A stretch of DNA of 7,291 nucleotides from SW-9-67-25 sp964623735 (GCA_964623735.1 CAZUVE010000137.1:1-7291), one strand, 5' to 3'; shown: positions 1 to 5,864, counted from the first letter of the stretch. Notes: generated by a model not told the origin, from the sequence alone. Numbers and translations: made by a program.

Positions 1-560
1 ACGACCAGACGGAGGCGATGACGATGGGCGACCGGATCGCCATCCTCGACGGCGGTCGCCTCCAGCAGGTCGCGACGCCACTGGAGTGTTACCACGAGCC
101 CGCCAACCGCTTTGTCGCCGGGTTCCTCGGCGAACCGTCGATGAACTTCTTCGACGTCGAACACCGCGACGGCGCTCTCGTGGCCGACGCCTTCGAGTAT
201 CCTGTCGCCGAGACGGTCGCGGCGGACTTCGGGGGCACGCGGCAACTCGTCTTGGGGATCCGTCCGGAGGCGATCGAACTCGTCGGGTCGGCGACGGATC
301 CACACCACTTCCGGATGACCGTCGACGTCGTCGAGCCGATGGGCGACGAGAACACCGTCTATCTGACCTTCGGTGACGACACGACGGAGTCGGACACGCT
401 CGTGGCCACCATCGGCGGGATGCGACAGATCTCGGCCGGCCAGGCGGTCGTCGCACACATCCCCGAGGAGGCGATCCACGTCTTCGACCGGAGTAGCGGT
501 CGGGCGCTGCACAACCGGCGGGTCAAAAGCGAGGACGTCGCCGAAGTCGGGCCCGAGTGA
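1..560 (+). CDS. Sugar-type ABC transporter ATP-binding protein, C-terminal part (5' end outside window)
   Basis: This is the last 186 codons of a carbohydrate ABC transporter ATPase of the MalK/UgpC type, which binds the membrane permeases on the cytoplasmic side and hydrolyses ATP to drive sugar import. The first complete codons read DQTEAMTMGDRIAILDGG, the switch-loop/D-loop end of the nucleotide-binding domain. The two leading bases (ac) fit the switch His codon just before it. The typical linker (GxxxQ, then P-x-E-x-Y-x-x-P-A-N-x-FVAGFLGEPSMN) follows, and then a C-terminal TOBE/OB regulatory region with the GIRPE motif. Walker A, Walker B and the signature motif lie outside the window. 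A xylose dehydrogenase gene nearby makes a pentose transporter such as XacJ/XacK of Haloferax plausible, but the substrate is inference. The gene ends 37 bases before the convergent gene at 598, and no T-rich terminator is evident. Confidence 0.9.
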   Translation, partial: DQTEAMTMGDRIAILDGGRLQQVATPLECYHEPANRFVAGFLGEPSMNFFDVEHRDGALVADAFEYPVAETVAADFGGTRQLVLGIRPEAIELVGSATDPHHFRMTVDVVEPMGDENTVYLTFGDDTTESDTLVATIGGMRQISAGQAVVAHIPEEAIHVFDRSSGRALHNRRVKSEDVAEVGPE

Positions 561-597
561 TACTGCCGGACGTGAACACGTTCCCGGGTCGTCCTCG

Positions 598-1302
598 CTA
601 CCGGTCTCGCGCCCGGCCGGTCGCTCGCGCCACGCCCTCGTGGACGAGTCGCGCGGCAGCGAGGTGTGTGTACGCGAACCAGAACGCGGCCGCGACGGCC
701 AGAACCGTTCCCGTTCCGGCCACGCCGAGTGCGGTCCAGCCCAGCACCACCAGCACACCCGCACCCGCCCACGCCGCGAAGTACGCCCCGCTCTGCAGTC
801 CGGGCAGGGACCGCACCCGGAGTGCCGTACGGAGCCCGTCCTGACTCCCGGCTGCCAGCGCGGCCGGCAGCGCGTATCCCAGCGCCAGGGCCAGCACCAT
901 CGCGCTCGTCCCCGCGACCGCGACGCCGGTCCGACCTGTCCCCCCGGACGCAGCGTTCTGGAGTGCCACGACGGTGCCCAGCAGGACCACGGTCGGTCCC
1001 ACGAGATACACGCCGGCGAGGACCACCACGGTGAGGCCCGCTCTGACCGGCAGGGCGGTCAGCCCGATCCGTGGCGGCCCGGGGTCGTCCGCGTCGGCCC
1101 GGAGTACCGATCCGAGCAGTCCCGCAAACAGCACCGCGGGCACTGCGGCGAGTCCCAGCGCCACGACCGCGAGCGCGTCGGGCCAGAGTGCCCGCCCGAT
1201 CCGGACGAGGACCAGCGTCGCCAGCACCAGTCCGGACGCCACCGCGAGGGCGTCGCGGGCGTCGCTCGTCGCCACCGGGTACCGACACGCCGTCCCGAAC
1301 AT
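598..1302 (-). CDS. DUF4013-like polytopic membrane protein
   Basis: This encodes a 234-residue, very hydrophobic protein with about five or six membrane segments: roughly residues 18-38, 42-66, 88-115, 127-150, 176-195 and 197-215. The start at 1302 is chosen because the protein then opens MFGTACRYPVATSDARDAL, resembling the N-terminal RYP-x(n)-D pattern I associate with haloarchaeal DUF4013 proteins. A loop SVLRADADDPGPP (65-77) and a later SGAYFAAW (171-178) also fit that family. The frame stays open upstream to 1743, but that extension is Arg/His-rich and overlaps the small gene at 1323-1481, so it is rejected. A weak TATA-like CTGTAACA lies about 19-26 bases upstream, overlapping the small gene's stop. 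Twenty bases separate the two genes, so they may be cotranscribed. The function of DUF4013 proteins is unknown. The family call is from memory of its pattern, not a search. Confidence 0.7.
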   Translation of the reverse strand: MFGTACRYPVATSDARDALAVASGLVLATLVLVRIGRALWPDALAVVALGLAAVPAVLFAGLLGSVLRADADDPGPPRIGLTALPVRAGLTVVVLAGVYLVGPTVVLLGTVVALQNAASGGTGRTGVAVAGTSAMVLALALGYALPAALAAGSQDGLRTALRVRSLPGLQSGAYFAAWAGAGVLVVLGWTALGVAGTGTVLAVAAAFWFAYTHLAAARLVHEGVARATGRARDR

Positions 1303-1320
1303 CCCAGTCACGGTCGGTGG

Positions 1321-1328
1321 TGTTACAG
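1321..1328 (-). promoter_or_regulatory. Weak TATA-like box for the membrane protein gene
   Basis: On the minus strand CTGTAACA lies 19-26 bases upstream of the start at 1302. This is a possible position for a leaderless haloarchaeal transcript. It is the only AT-richer stretch there and overlaps the stop codon of the small upstream gene, so it may be fortuitous. Confidence 0.3.
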
Positions 1329-1481
1329 GCCGTGGTGGACGTGTCCGCGGACGTACTCGTCGCAGACCTTCCGGATCGCCTTCCGTCTCTCGTCGGCCAC
1401 GTCCCCCCTGCCGCCGATGGTCCAGGTGCCTGTGCCGATTTCCGTGACGTGGCCTGTCGAACCGGGCGGTCGCTCGTCCAT
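1323..1481 (-). CDS. 52-residue hypothetical protein upstream of the DUF4013-like gene
   Basis: This is a short reading frame beginning MDERPPGSTGHVTEIG and ending DEYVRGHVHHGL. I do not recognise the family. Evidence that it is real: nearly all codons end in G or C; the composition is soluble and charged, as expected of a halophile; the likely amphipathic helix VADERRKAIRKVCDEYVRG (residues 28-46) follows a Gly-rich TWTIGGRG segment (19-26); and it sits 20 bases upstream of, and on the same strand as, the membrane protein gene, which suggests a two-gene unit. The ATG at 1481 is the only good start, because an in-frame stop lies 27 bases upstream (1506-1508). One Cys (40) and three His are present, but no zinc-knuckle spacing. 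A weak AT-richer GTTAG lies about 27 bases upstream. It could be a spurious frame in high-GC DNA, though the codon use argues against that. Confidence 0.62.
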   Translation of the reverse strand: MDERPPGSTGHVTEIGTGTWTIGGRGDVADERRKAIRKVCDEYVRGHVHHGL

Positions 1482-1548
1482 GTGGACGGCTGCACTCCCA
1501 GTCGCCTAACGGTTGTGATACCGGCGGTCGGACGGTCCCTGGCGCGTC

Positions 1549-1628
1549 ATAGTGATTGCTGTAACTGTGTACCGGCACGACCACGCTGTCGTGCGGTCGA
1601 TCCGGCACTGACTCACAGCAATCAGTAT
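1549..1628. repeat. 80-bp imperfect palindrome, unit 1 of a tandem pair
   Basis: The ends are inverted repeats: atagtgattgctgt (1549-1562) pairs with acagcaatcagtat (1615-1628), 13 of 14 positions complementary. Pairing continues inward imperfectly (ccgg near 1572-1575 with ccgg near 1602-1605, cgacc with ggtcg). By hand count 28 of 40 positions of one half match the other. An alternative inner hairpin, gcacgac (1575-1581) with gtcgtgc (1588-1594), lies near the middle. No protein is encoded. The unit could be a MITE-like element, a hairpin RNA or DNA structure, or a composite regulator site. One base separates it from a second 80-bp palindrome. Confidence 0.7.
1575..1594. other. Inner hairpin of palindromic unit 1
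   Basis: Seven-base arms gcacgac and gtcgtgc flank a six-base loop close to the centre of the 1549-1628 unit. It could form a stem-loop if transcribed, as an alternative to the full-length pairing of the unit. Confidence 0.45.
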
Positions 1629-1629
1629 C

Positions 1630-1709
1630 ATACTGTCGGCTATAAGCGCGTGAGCACTGTCGGCACCCCGGGCTAGGGAATATCTTCACGAAGTTATAGC
1701 CGACAGTAT
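1630..1709 (-). repeat. 80-bp imperfect palindrome, unit 2 (copy A of a two-copy element)
   Basis: Perfect 16-base terminal inverted repeats: atactgtcggctataa (1630-1645) and ttatagccgacagtat (1694-1709). A further internal pair is cgtga (1649-1653) with tcacg (1686-1690), and cccggg (1667-1672) sits exactly at the centre. Twenty-eight of 40 positions of one half match the other. A third ACTGTCGGC core occurs inside at 1656-1664. Read on the minus strand from 1709, it aligns without gaps for 59 bases to 5778-5836 with 48 identities, so it is a repeated element. The conserved end points at the dehydrogenase gene starting at 1827. It may be a MITE or a regulatory hairpin. No transposase is in the window. 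Confidence 0.8.
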
Positions 1710-1796
1710 CAGGGAACCCGGGGTGACGCGGACACGGATTCACCAGTCACCGGACCTCGCGTGTCCGTCCTGCCGTCACCGCGGCGCGAGCCAGTG

Positions 1797-1802
1797 TATA
1801 TA
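1797..1802 (+). promoter_or_regulatory. TATA box of the xylose dehydrogenase gene
   Basis: TATATA lies 25-30 bases before the ATG at 1827 in otherwise GC-rich DNA. That is the position of an archaeal TATA box for a leaderless transcript, and it supports the start chosen. No Shine-Dalgarno-like sequence precedes the ATG. Confidence 0.75.
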
Positions 1803-1826
1803 CGTCGGGTAGCCGTACCAGAGCAC

Positions 1827-2915
1827 ATGAGCCTCGACGAGTTCCTCGACAGCTACGACAGACGGGACTGGCAGACTGCCGGGCCGGGCGCGGGCCCGGT
1901 CCGGTTCGCGCTGGTGGGGCTGGGCTGGTGGACGACCGACGTCGCGATGCCCGCAATCGAGGAGTCGACGTTCTGCGAGACGACGGTGCTCGTGAGCGGG
2001 TCCCGCGAGAAGGCCCAGCGAGTGGCGGGGGAGCGCGACGTCGACGCGATCACCTACGAGGAGTTCCACGACGGCGCGGCGGCCGACGCCTACGACGCGG
2101 TCTACGTCGCAACGCCGAACGCACTCCACCTCGAACACGTCGAGAGCGGGGCCGCCCACGGGAAGGCGGTCCTCTGCGAGAAACCTCTCGAGGCGTCCGT
2201 CGAACGCGGGCGCCGGCTGGTCGAGGCCGCCGAGGACGCGGGCGTCGCGCTGATGACGGGCTACCGGATGCAGACCGAGCCGGCGGTCCGGCGCGCCCGC
2301 GAACTCGTCGGGGCAGGGGTTCTGGGTGACCCGGTCCACGCCCACGGGACCAACTCCCAGCGGGTCCTGGAGATGATTCCCGACCCCGACCAGTGGCGCC
2401 TCGACCCGGATCTCACCGGGTACGGAACCTCCGTGATGGACCTGGGTATCTACCCGATCAACACCGCCCGGTTCCTCCTCGACCGCGACCCGGTGGCTGC
2501 GGAGGCGTGGATGCGCTCCTCGCACGACGCGTTCGCCGACGTCCCCGACGAGCGTGCCGCGTTCACGCTCACCTTCGAGGACGACCTCCCCCTCGTGGTG
2601 ACGACGAGCCAGAACGCACAGACCGACACCCAGCTGACGATCACCGGAACCGACGGACGGGTGGAACTCCGGCCGGCCTTCCACGGGACCGCGACGCTCC
2701 GGGTCGCTCGCGGAGACGTCAGCGCCGAAATCACGACCGGCTACGACGCCCGGCGCGAGACCGAGGAACTGTTCGACTACTTCGCCGACCGCCTCCTGAC
2801 CGGCGCCGCAGTCGGCCCCGACGGCCGGCACGGCCTCGCGGACCTGCGGACGATCCGGGCGATCCACGAGGCTGCCGAGCGCGGCGAGGTGGTCGACGTG
2901 GCGGACGGATTGTAG
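1827..2915 (+). CDS. xacA: D-xylose 1-dehydrogenase (NADP+), Gfo/Idh/MocA family
   Basis: This oxidises D-xylose to xylonolactone/xylonate with NADP+, the first step of the oxidative (Weimberg-type) pentose pathway known in Haloferax and Haloarcula. The 362-residue protein opens MSLDEFLDSYDRRDWQ. It has the Rossmann motif VRFALVGLGWWT (25-36), TPNALHLEHV (96-105), the family's CEKP with the conserved Lys (117-120), YRMQTEP (146-152), the NSQRVLEMIPDPDQWRLDPD segment characteristic of the haloarchaeal xylose enzymes (176-195), and the GTSVMDLGIYP motif (200-210) with the conserved Asp and Tyr. Length and motif order are typical. The frame stays open back to 1761, but the ATG at 1827, placed 25 bases after TATATA, is the better start. 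It stands alone, 86 bases before moeA. A nearby sugar ABC ATPase fits a pentose-use context. Another aldose specificity cannot be excluded. Confidence 0.85.
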   Translation: MSLDEFLDSYDRRDWQTAGPGAGPVRFALVGLGWWTTDVAMPAIEESTFCETTVLVSGSREKAQRVAGERDVDAITYEEFHDGAAADAYDAVYVATPNALHLEHVESGAAHGKAVLCEKPLEASVERGRRLVEAAEDAGVALMTGYRMQTEPAVRRARELVGAGVLGDPVHAHGTNSQRVLEMIPDPDQWRLDPDLTGYGTSVMDLGIYPINTARFLLDRDPVAAEAWMRSSHDAFADVPDERAAFTLTFEDDLPLVVTTSQNAQTDTQLTITGTDGRVELRPAFHGTATLRVARGDVSAEITTGYDARRETEELFDYFADRLLTGAAVGPDGRHGLADLRTIRAIHEAAERGEVVDVADGL

Positions 2916-2972
2916 GGACGGCCGGCGGATAACGACCCGCAGTCGTGCGGTCGGTCCCGGCCACGACAACCC

Positions 2973-2980
2973 TTTTTATT
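2973..2980 (+). promoter_or_regulatory. TATA box of moeA
   Basis: TTTTTATT lies 22-29 bases before the ATG at 3002. It is the only AT-rich stretch in the 86-base gap and fits a leaderless promoter. It also argues for the MAHDHEDMV start. Confidence 0.7.
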
Positions 2981-3001
2981 CCGACAGCCGAACCGCCCGA
3001 T

Positions 3002-4216
3002 ATGGCACACGACCACGAGGACATGGTGTGGCGCGAGGACGCGGTCGGGACAGTTCTGGAGACCCGACAGTCGGTCCTGTCCGACCACGGGACGGAGACA
3101 ATCGGGATCGACGCGCTGCCGGGGCGGGTGCTGGCAGCGGGGATCGTCGCCGAGGGCGACCTGCCTGCCCACGACCACGCGACGATGGACGGGTACGCCT
3201 TCGACGCGACCGACGGGTACCCCCTGTCGCTCGTCGACGTCGAGATCTTCCCCGAGGACGATCCCCCCTCGATCGGCGGGGGCGAGGCGGTCGAAATCGC
3301 CACCGGTGCCCCGCTCCCCCCCGAAGCCAACGCTGTCCTCAAGCGCGAGGAGGCGTCGATCGAGGACGACCAGCTCTCGGGGACGCCGCTGGAACCGGGG
3401 ACCTACACGTACGAGCGGGGGAGCAACGTCGCTGCCGGGGACGTACTCTTCGAGGCCGGCGAGCGCGTCTCCCCGAAGGACGCCCTCCTGCTCGGGGACC
3501 TGGGGTACGAGGCGGTCTCCGTCGCCGAACGGTTCTCGGTGGCGGTACTGGCGACCGGGACCGAGATCCACGAGGGCCGCCAGAGGGACCTCGACTCGCC
3601 GATGCTGGCCGGCCTCGCGAGCGCCTGGGGCCACGATCCTACCTACGAAGGCACTGTTCCCGACGAGTACGACCGCGTGCGGACCCGGATCGCCGACCTC
3701 GCTGCCGACCACGACGTCGTGCTCACGACGGGCGGGACGAGCGTCGGACACAAGGACTACGTCGTCCGGGCACTCTCCGACCTCGGCGAGGTCCACTTCC
3801 ACCGTGTCCGACTGCGCCCCGGCAAACCCATCGCGCTTGCGACGCTCCCCGAACAGGACGCGGTCGTCTTCGCCATCCCCGGCAAGCCCATCGGCGCCCA
3901 CGCCATCACGGCACTCGTCGCCCGACCCTTCTTTACCGGCCGGACACACCTCCCGGTTGTCGGGGCGGACCTCGGGCAGGAGGTCACCCTCGGTCCCGAC
4001 GGGTTCGAGTACGTCATCCCGGTGTCCCTGGAGGACGGGGCGGCGACGCCGCTCGGCCACGCCGACTCGCCGCTGTCGGTCTACGACCGCCAGTTCGATC
4101 CGAGTGTTCTCTCCTCGAGCACCCGCGCGAGCCGTGCCGACGGGTTCGTCCTGACGACCGAGGACCTCCAGCAGGGATCGACGGTCGACGTCATCCCGTA
4201 TCCCGTTGTCGAGTGA
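3002..4216 (+). CDS. moeA: Molybdopterin molybdenumtransferase (MoeA)
   Basis: MoeA inserts molybdate (or tungstate) into adenylated molybdopterin in the last step of molybdenum cofactor synthesis, in the cytoplasm. The protein has 404 residues, a normal length. Motifs in order: LPGRVLAAGIVA (39-50), the hallmark H-A-T-M-D-G-Y-A with Asp63 (59-66), EIATGAPLPPEANAV (98-112), the MPT-binding domain with ATGTEI (184-189) and DLDSPMLAGL (196-205), DVVLTTGGTSVGHKDYV (238-254), RLRPGKPIALATL (270-282), and the C-terminal domain ending with SRADGFVLTTEDL. In place of the common PGNPVSA it reads IPGKPIGAH (292-300), so it may belong to a haloarchaeal subfamily or a paralogue. The ATG at 3002 is chosen from the TATA box at 2973. 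Its stop abuts the stop of the convergent exchanger gene. Confidence 0.93.
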   Translation: MAHDHEDMVWREDAVGTVLETRQSVLSDHGTETIGIDALPGRVLAAGIVAEGDLPAHDHATMDGYAFDATDGYPLSLVDVEIFPEDDPPSIGGGEAVEIATGAPLPPEANAVLKREEASIEDDQLSGTPLEPGTYTYERGSNVAAGDVLFEAGERVSPKDALLLGDLGYEAVSVAERFSVAVLATGTEIHEGRQRDLDSPMLAGLASAWGHDPTYEGTVPDEYDRVRTRIADLAADHDVVLTTGGTSVGHKDYVVRALSDLGEVHFHRVRLRPGKPIALATLPEQDAVVFAIPGKPIGAHAITALVARPFFTGRTHLPVVGADLGQEVTLGPDGFEYVIPVSLEDGAATPLGHADSPLSVYDRQFDPSVLSSSTRASRADGFVLTTEDLQQGSTVDVIPYPVVE

Positions 4217-4222
4217 TCACTC
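4211..4222. other. 12-bp perfect palindrome made by two abutting convergent stop codons
   Basis: gagtgatcactc reads the same on both strands. Its central TGATCA is the TGA of moeA (4214-4216) followed directly by the TGA of the minus-strand exchanger gene (4217-4219). There is no intergenic base, so both messages must end inside the opposite gene. Confidence 0.85.
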
Positions 4223-5374
4223 CCCGACAGGGACCATCGCGAAGAACTGGACGTTGACGAGCAGGAACAGGACGTACAGCACCAGCAGGACGGCCCCGTG
4301 CTTGCGGGTCAGCCTGCTGCGGGAGAGGAAGTACCCCGACAGCCCGGCGAACAGGAGCAACACCGGGAAGTGGAAGAAGACGGTTTCGGGCCGGAACTGG
4401 ATCTCGCCGACGAGTCCGACGATGCCGACGTTCGCCGTGACAAAAAACAGCAGGCTCCCGACCACACCCCCGACAGCCACGTCCGTGTAGCCGAGCCGGA
4501 GCGGTTCGAGTATCAGGAGCAGGTCGTCGATTGTAAAGAGGACTGTGATGAACGTGACGCCGACGAACGTGCCAGTCAGGTCCCACGTCTCGAGGATTCC
4601 CTCGACGCCCGCAGCCGACCCTTCCGCGCCGATCACAATGCCGGCGACGGCCACGACGAGCATCGCCGGCGGGAACCAGTCGTGTCCAGCCGCCCGTCGG
4701 AGCGGGTCGGGGAGGGACGCGGCCGGCCCCGGTTCGCCGTCGGGAGCGGTGGCGCTCTCCATGACCTCGGTCGACTGCATGAACGAGTGGCCGAGCTGTC
4801 GCTCGCGCTGCACGACGTACGCGAAGACGACGACGTAGAGCAGGAGAAACATTGCACCGAGTGCCGGCGTCAGCGACCCGGACAGGAGAACCGGCGTCAG
4901 TGCGAACGGTGCCAGGACGACCAACACCACGTAGTCGGTCGGGACGTCGGTCGCGAACGGGAACGCGAGCGCGCCGAGCGCGAGCGTGAGGCCGAAAATC
5001 GAGACGGCGTTGCCGATAGCGAGGCCGAATGCGACCGACTGCATCTCGCGAAACCCCGTGAAGAGGCCGAACGCGACGTTGTCGAACTCCCACCCGGAGA
5101 AGATCACCGCCAGGAGGAACGCCGACACCCCGAACCGGACTGCGGTCCGCACCAGCGCGTGGATCAGCAGTTCGATGCTCGCCAGCAGGACCACCGTCCC
5201 GGCGAGCACGGCCGCGACGGCCGTCCAGCCGGACACGTCGATCAGGTCGTCGTCACCCGCCTCCGCTCGGTCCCCGTCTGCGTCTGCCGCAGCGACGGCC
5301 CCGGCGCCGACTGCTGACACGACAAGCAGTACACCGACGAGTGCCAGAACGCCTCGACCGGTCTCCGGAAGCAT
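4217..5374 (-). CDS. Divergent Na+/Ca2+-exchanger (CaCA) type membrane protein
   Basis: This 385-residue integral membrane protein probably exchanges cations across the cytoplasmic membrane. A likely signal segment (residues 8-30, ending AVGAGAVAA) precedes an acidic stretch (31-46). Two halves of about five membrane segments each follow, joined by a soluble linker (189-232) with a Pro/Gly-rich part. Each half carries an alpha-repeat-like region: about 81-135, with the polar FSGWEFDN and then GLAIGNAVSIFGL, and about 270-322, with LFTIDDLLLILEP and then VGGVVGSLLFF. The G-N / G-S positions match CaCA exchangers, but the canonical G-T-S-x-P-E is replaced by W-E-F-D-N and F-T-I-D-D, so transported ion and direction are uncertain. 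The start at 5374 is supported by a TATA box 29-34 bases upstream. It lies 81 bases downstream of an ArsR-like gene on the same strand. Confidence 0.75.
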   Translation of the reverse strand: MLPETGRGVLALVGVLLVVSAVGAGAVAAADADGDRAEAGDDDLIDVSGWTAVAAVLAGTVVLLASIELLIHALVRTAVRFGVSAFLLAVIFSGWEFDNVAFGLFTGFREMQSVAFGLAIGNAVSIFGLTLALGALAFPFATDVPTDYVVLVVLAPFALTPVLLSGSLTPALGAMFLLLYVVVFAYVVQRERQLGHSFMQSTEVMESATAPDGEPGPAASLPDPLRRAAGHDWFPPAMLVVAVAGIVIGAEGSAAGVEGILETWDLTGTFVGVTFITVLFTIDDLLLILEPLRLGYTDVAVGGVVGSLLFFVTANVGIVGLVGEIQFRPETVFFHFPVLLLFAGLSGYFLSRSRLTRKHGAVLLVLYVLFLLVNVQFFAMVPVGE

Positions 5375-5402
5375 CCGTTCGTGGCGTGTGGCGCCGCCTG
5401 TC

Positions 5403-5408
5403 TTATAA
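5403..5408 (-). promoter_or_regulatory. TATA box of the exchanger gene
   Basis: TTATAA (minus-strand context CGTTATAAGA) lies 29-34 bases upstream of the start at 5374. This suggests a very short leader and a promoter independent of the regulator gene upstream. Confidence 0.65.
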
Positions 5409-5455
5409 CGCGTGACCTGGGTACGGTCTTGCGTTGGATTCTGCTACACGGGCGG

Positions 5456-5743
5456 TCAGTCCCGGACAGTGTCCTCAACCTCGCTCGTCGAGAGGACGAA
5501 CGTGCGCTCCGGGGACGGGCTGGCGGTCAGTTCGATCCGGCAGGTGAGCCGGAAGTACTTGCGCTGGCCGGTCCAGTAGCTCTCGACCAGCCCCGCGTTC
5601 TCGAGGACAGAGAGGTGGTGGACCGTCGTCTTCCCGTCGAGGTCCACGAGGTCGGCCAGTTCGGAGACGTACCGCGGCTCGGCGGTCAGTTCGCGGACGA
5701 TCCGCAGGCGCGATTTGCTCCCCAGGGCGTCGAGCATCGACAT
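5456..5743 (-). CDS. Small ArsR-like winged-helix transcriptional regulator
   Basis: This 95-residue DNA-binding protein consists almost only of a winged helix. It opens MSMLDALGSKSRLRIVREL (helix 1, the usual ArsR 'GSKSRLRIL' entry), then YVSELADLV (25-33), the recognition helix DGKTTVHHLSVLENAGLVE (36-54), and a wing (WTGQRKYFRL, 57-66). The tail RIELTASPSPERTFVL resembles other haloarchaeal ArsR-like proteins. It has one Cys (68) and no CxC metal site, so metal sensing is not supported. The ATG at 5743 is chosen over the open frame back to 5980 because the domain starts there, a TATA box lies at the right distance, and the upstream extension overlaps a repeat and the helicase gene. An inverted repeat between the TATA box and the start suggests autorepression. 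The downstream exchanger gene is a possible second target. Confidence 0.85.
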   Translation of the reverse strand: MSMLDALGSKSRLRIVRELTAEPRYVSELADLVDLDGKTTVHHLSVLENAGLVESYWTGQRKYFRLTCRIELTASPSPERTFVLSTSEVEDTVRD

Positions 5744-5768
5744 ACACTCCCTGTGGGTGCGGAGTGTA
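5743..5768. promoter_or_regulatory. Inverted repeat, candidate operator of the ArsR-like gene
   Basis: Perfect 8-base arms tacactcc (5743-5750) and ggagtgta (5761-5768), with a 10-base spacer. The repeat spans from the first base of the start codon to the edge of the TATA box, where a dimeric winged-helix repressor would block transcription. Binding is inferred from position and symmetry only. Confidence 0.6.
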
Positions 5769-5772
5769 AAAC
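5766..5772 (-). promoter_or_regulatory. TATA-like box of the ArsR-like gene
   Basis: GTTTTAC on the minus strand, 23-29 bases upstream of the ATG at 5743, in a leaderless arrangement. It overlaps one arm of the candidate operator. Confidence 0.65.
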
Positions 5773-5777
5773 TGTTG

Positions 5778-5855
5778 ATACTGTCGGCTATACCTACCTG
5801 GAGATGTTCCCCACCCCGGTGTGCCGACACTGCTGGCGCGTGTGGCCGACACTGC
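5778..5855 (+). repeat. Diverged copy B of the 80-bp palindromic element
   Basis: The first 15 bases, atactgtcggctata, are identical to the end of copy A at 1709-1695. Over 59 ungapped bases 48 match, including tgccgaca. After that copy B is about two bases shorter and its far end is degraded (gccgacactgc instead of gccgacagtat). The core GCCGACACTGC occurs twice here as a direct repeat (5822-5832 and 5845-5855). The element fills the gap between the helicase stop (5865) and the ArsR-like promoter, with its conserved end 6 bases from the TATA box. Confidence 0.75.
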
Positions 5856-5864
5856 AGGCCCTGG

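Noticed and set aside
561..597. Possible terminator between the ABC ATPase and the convergent membrane protein gene.
   Set aside because: The 37 bases show no T-run and only a weak partial symmetry (gacgtgaacacgttc), so no terminator can be supported.
359..1509. Long overlapping open frames on both strands across 359-1509.
   Set aside because: Low-complexity Arg/Pro/Ser-rich translations typical of shadow frames in high-GC DNA. They conflict with the recognisable ATPase and membrane protein.
1630..1709. Both repeat copies have an open frame giving similar peptides (DTVGY...FP.P.CR.C), which looked like a small CxxC protein family.
   Set aside because: Differences between the copies fall on first, second and third codon positions about equally (2, 4 and 3), with no excess of silent changes. 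The palindromic symmetry explains the conservation better than coding does.
1303..1743. N-terminal extension of the membrane protein gene back to 1743.
   Set aside because: The added residues are Arg/His/Pro-rich and run through the palindromes and the small 52-residue gene. The family-like N terminus begins at 1302.
1776..4257. Long antisense frames opposite the dehydrogenase and moeA genes.
   Set aside because: Translations are Arg/Gly/Val-rich with no recognisable motifs, while the opposite strand encodes clear enzyme families.
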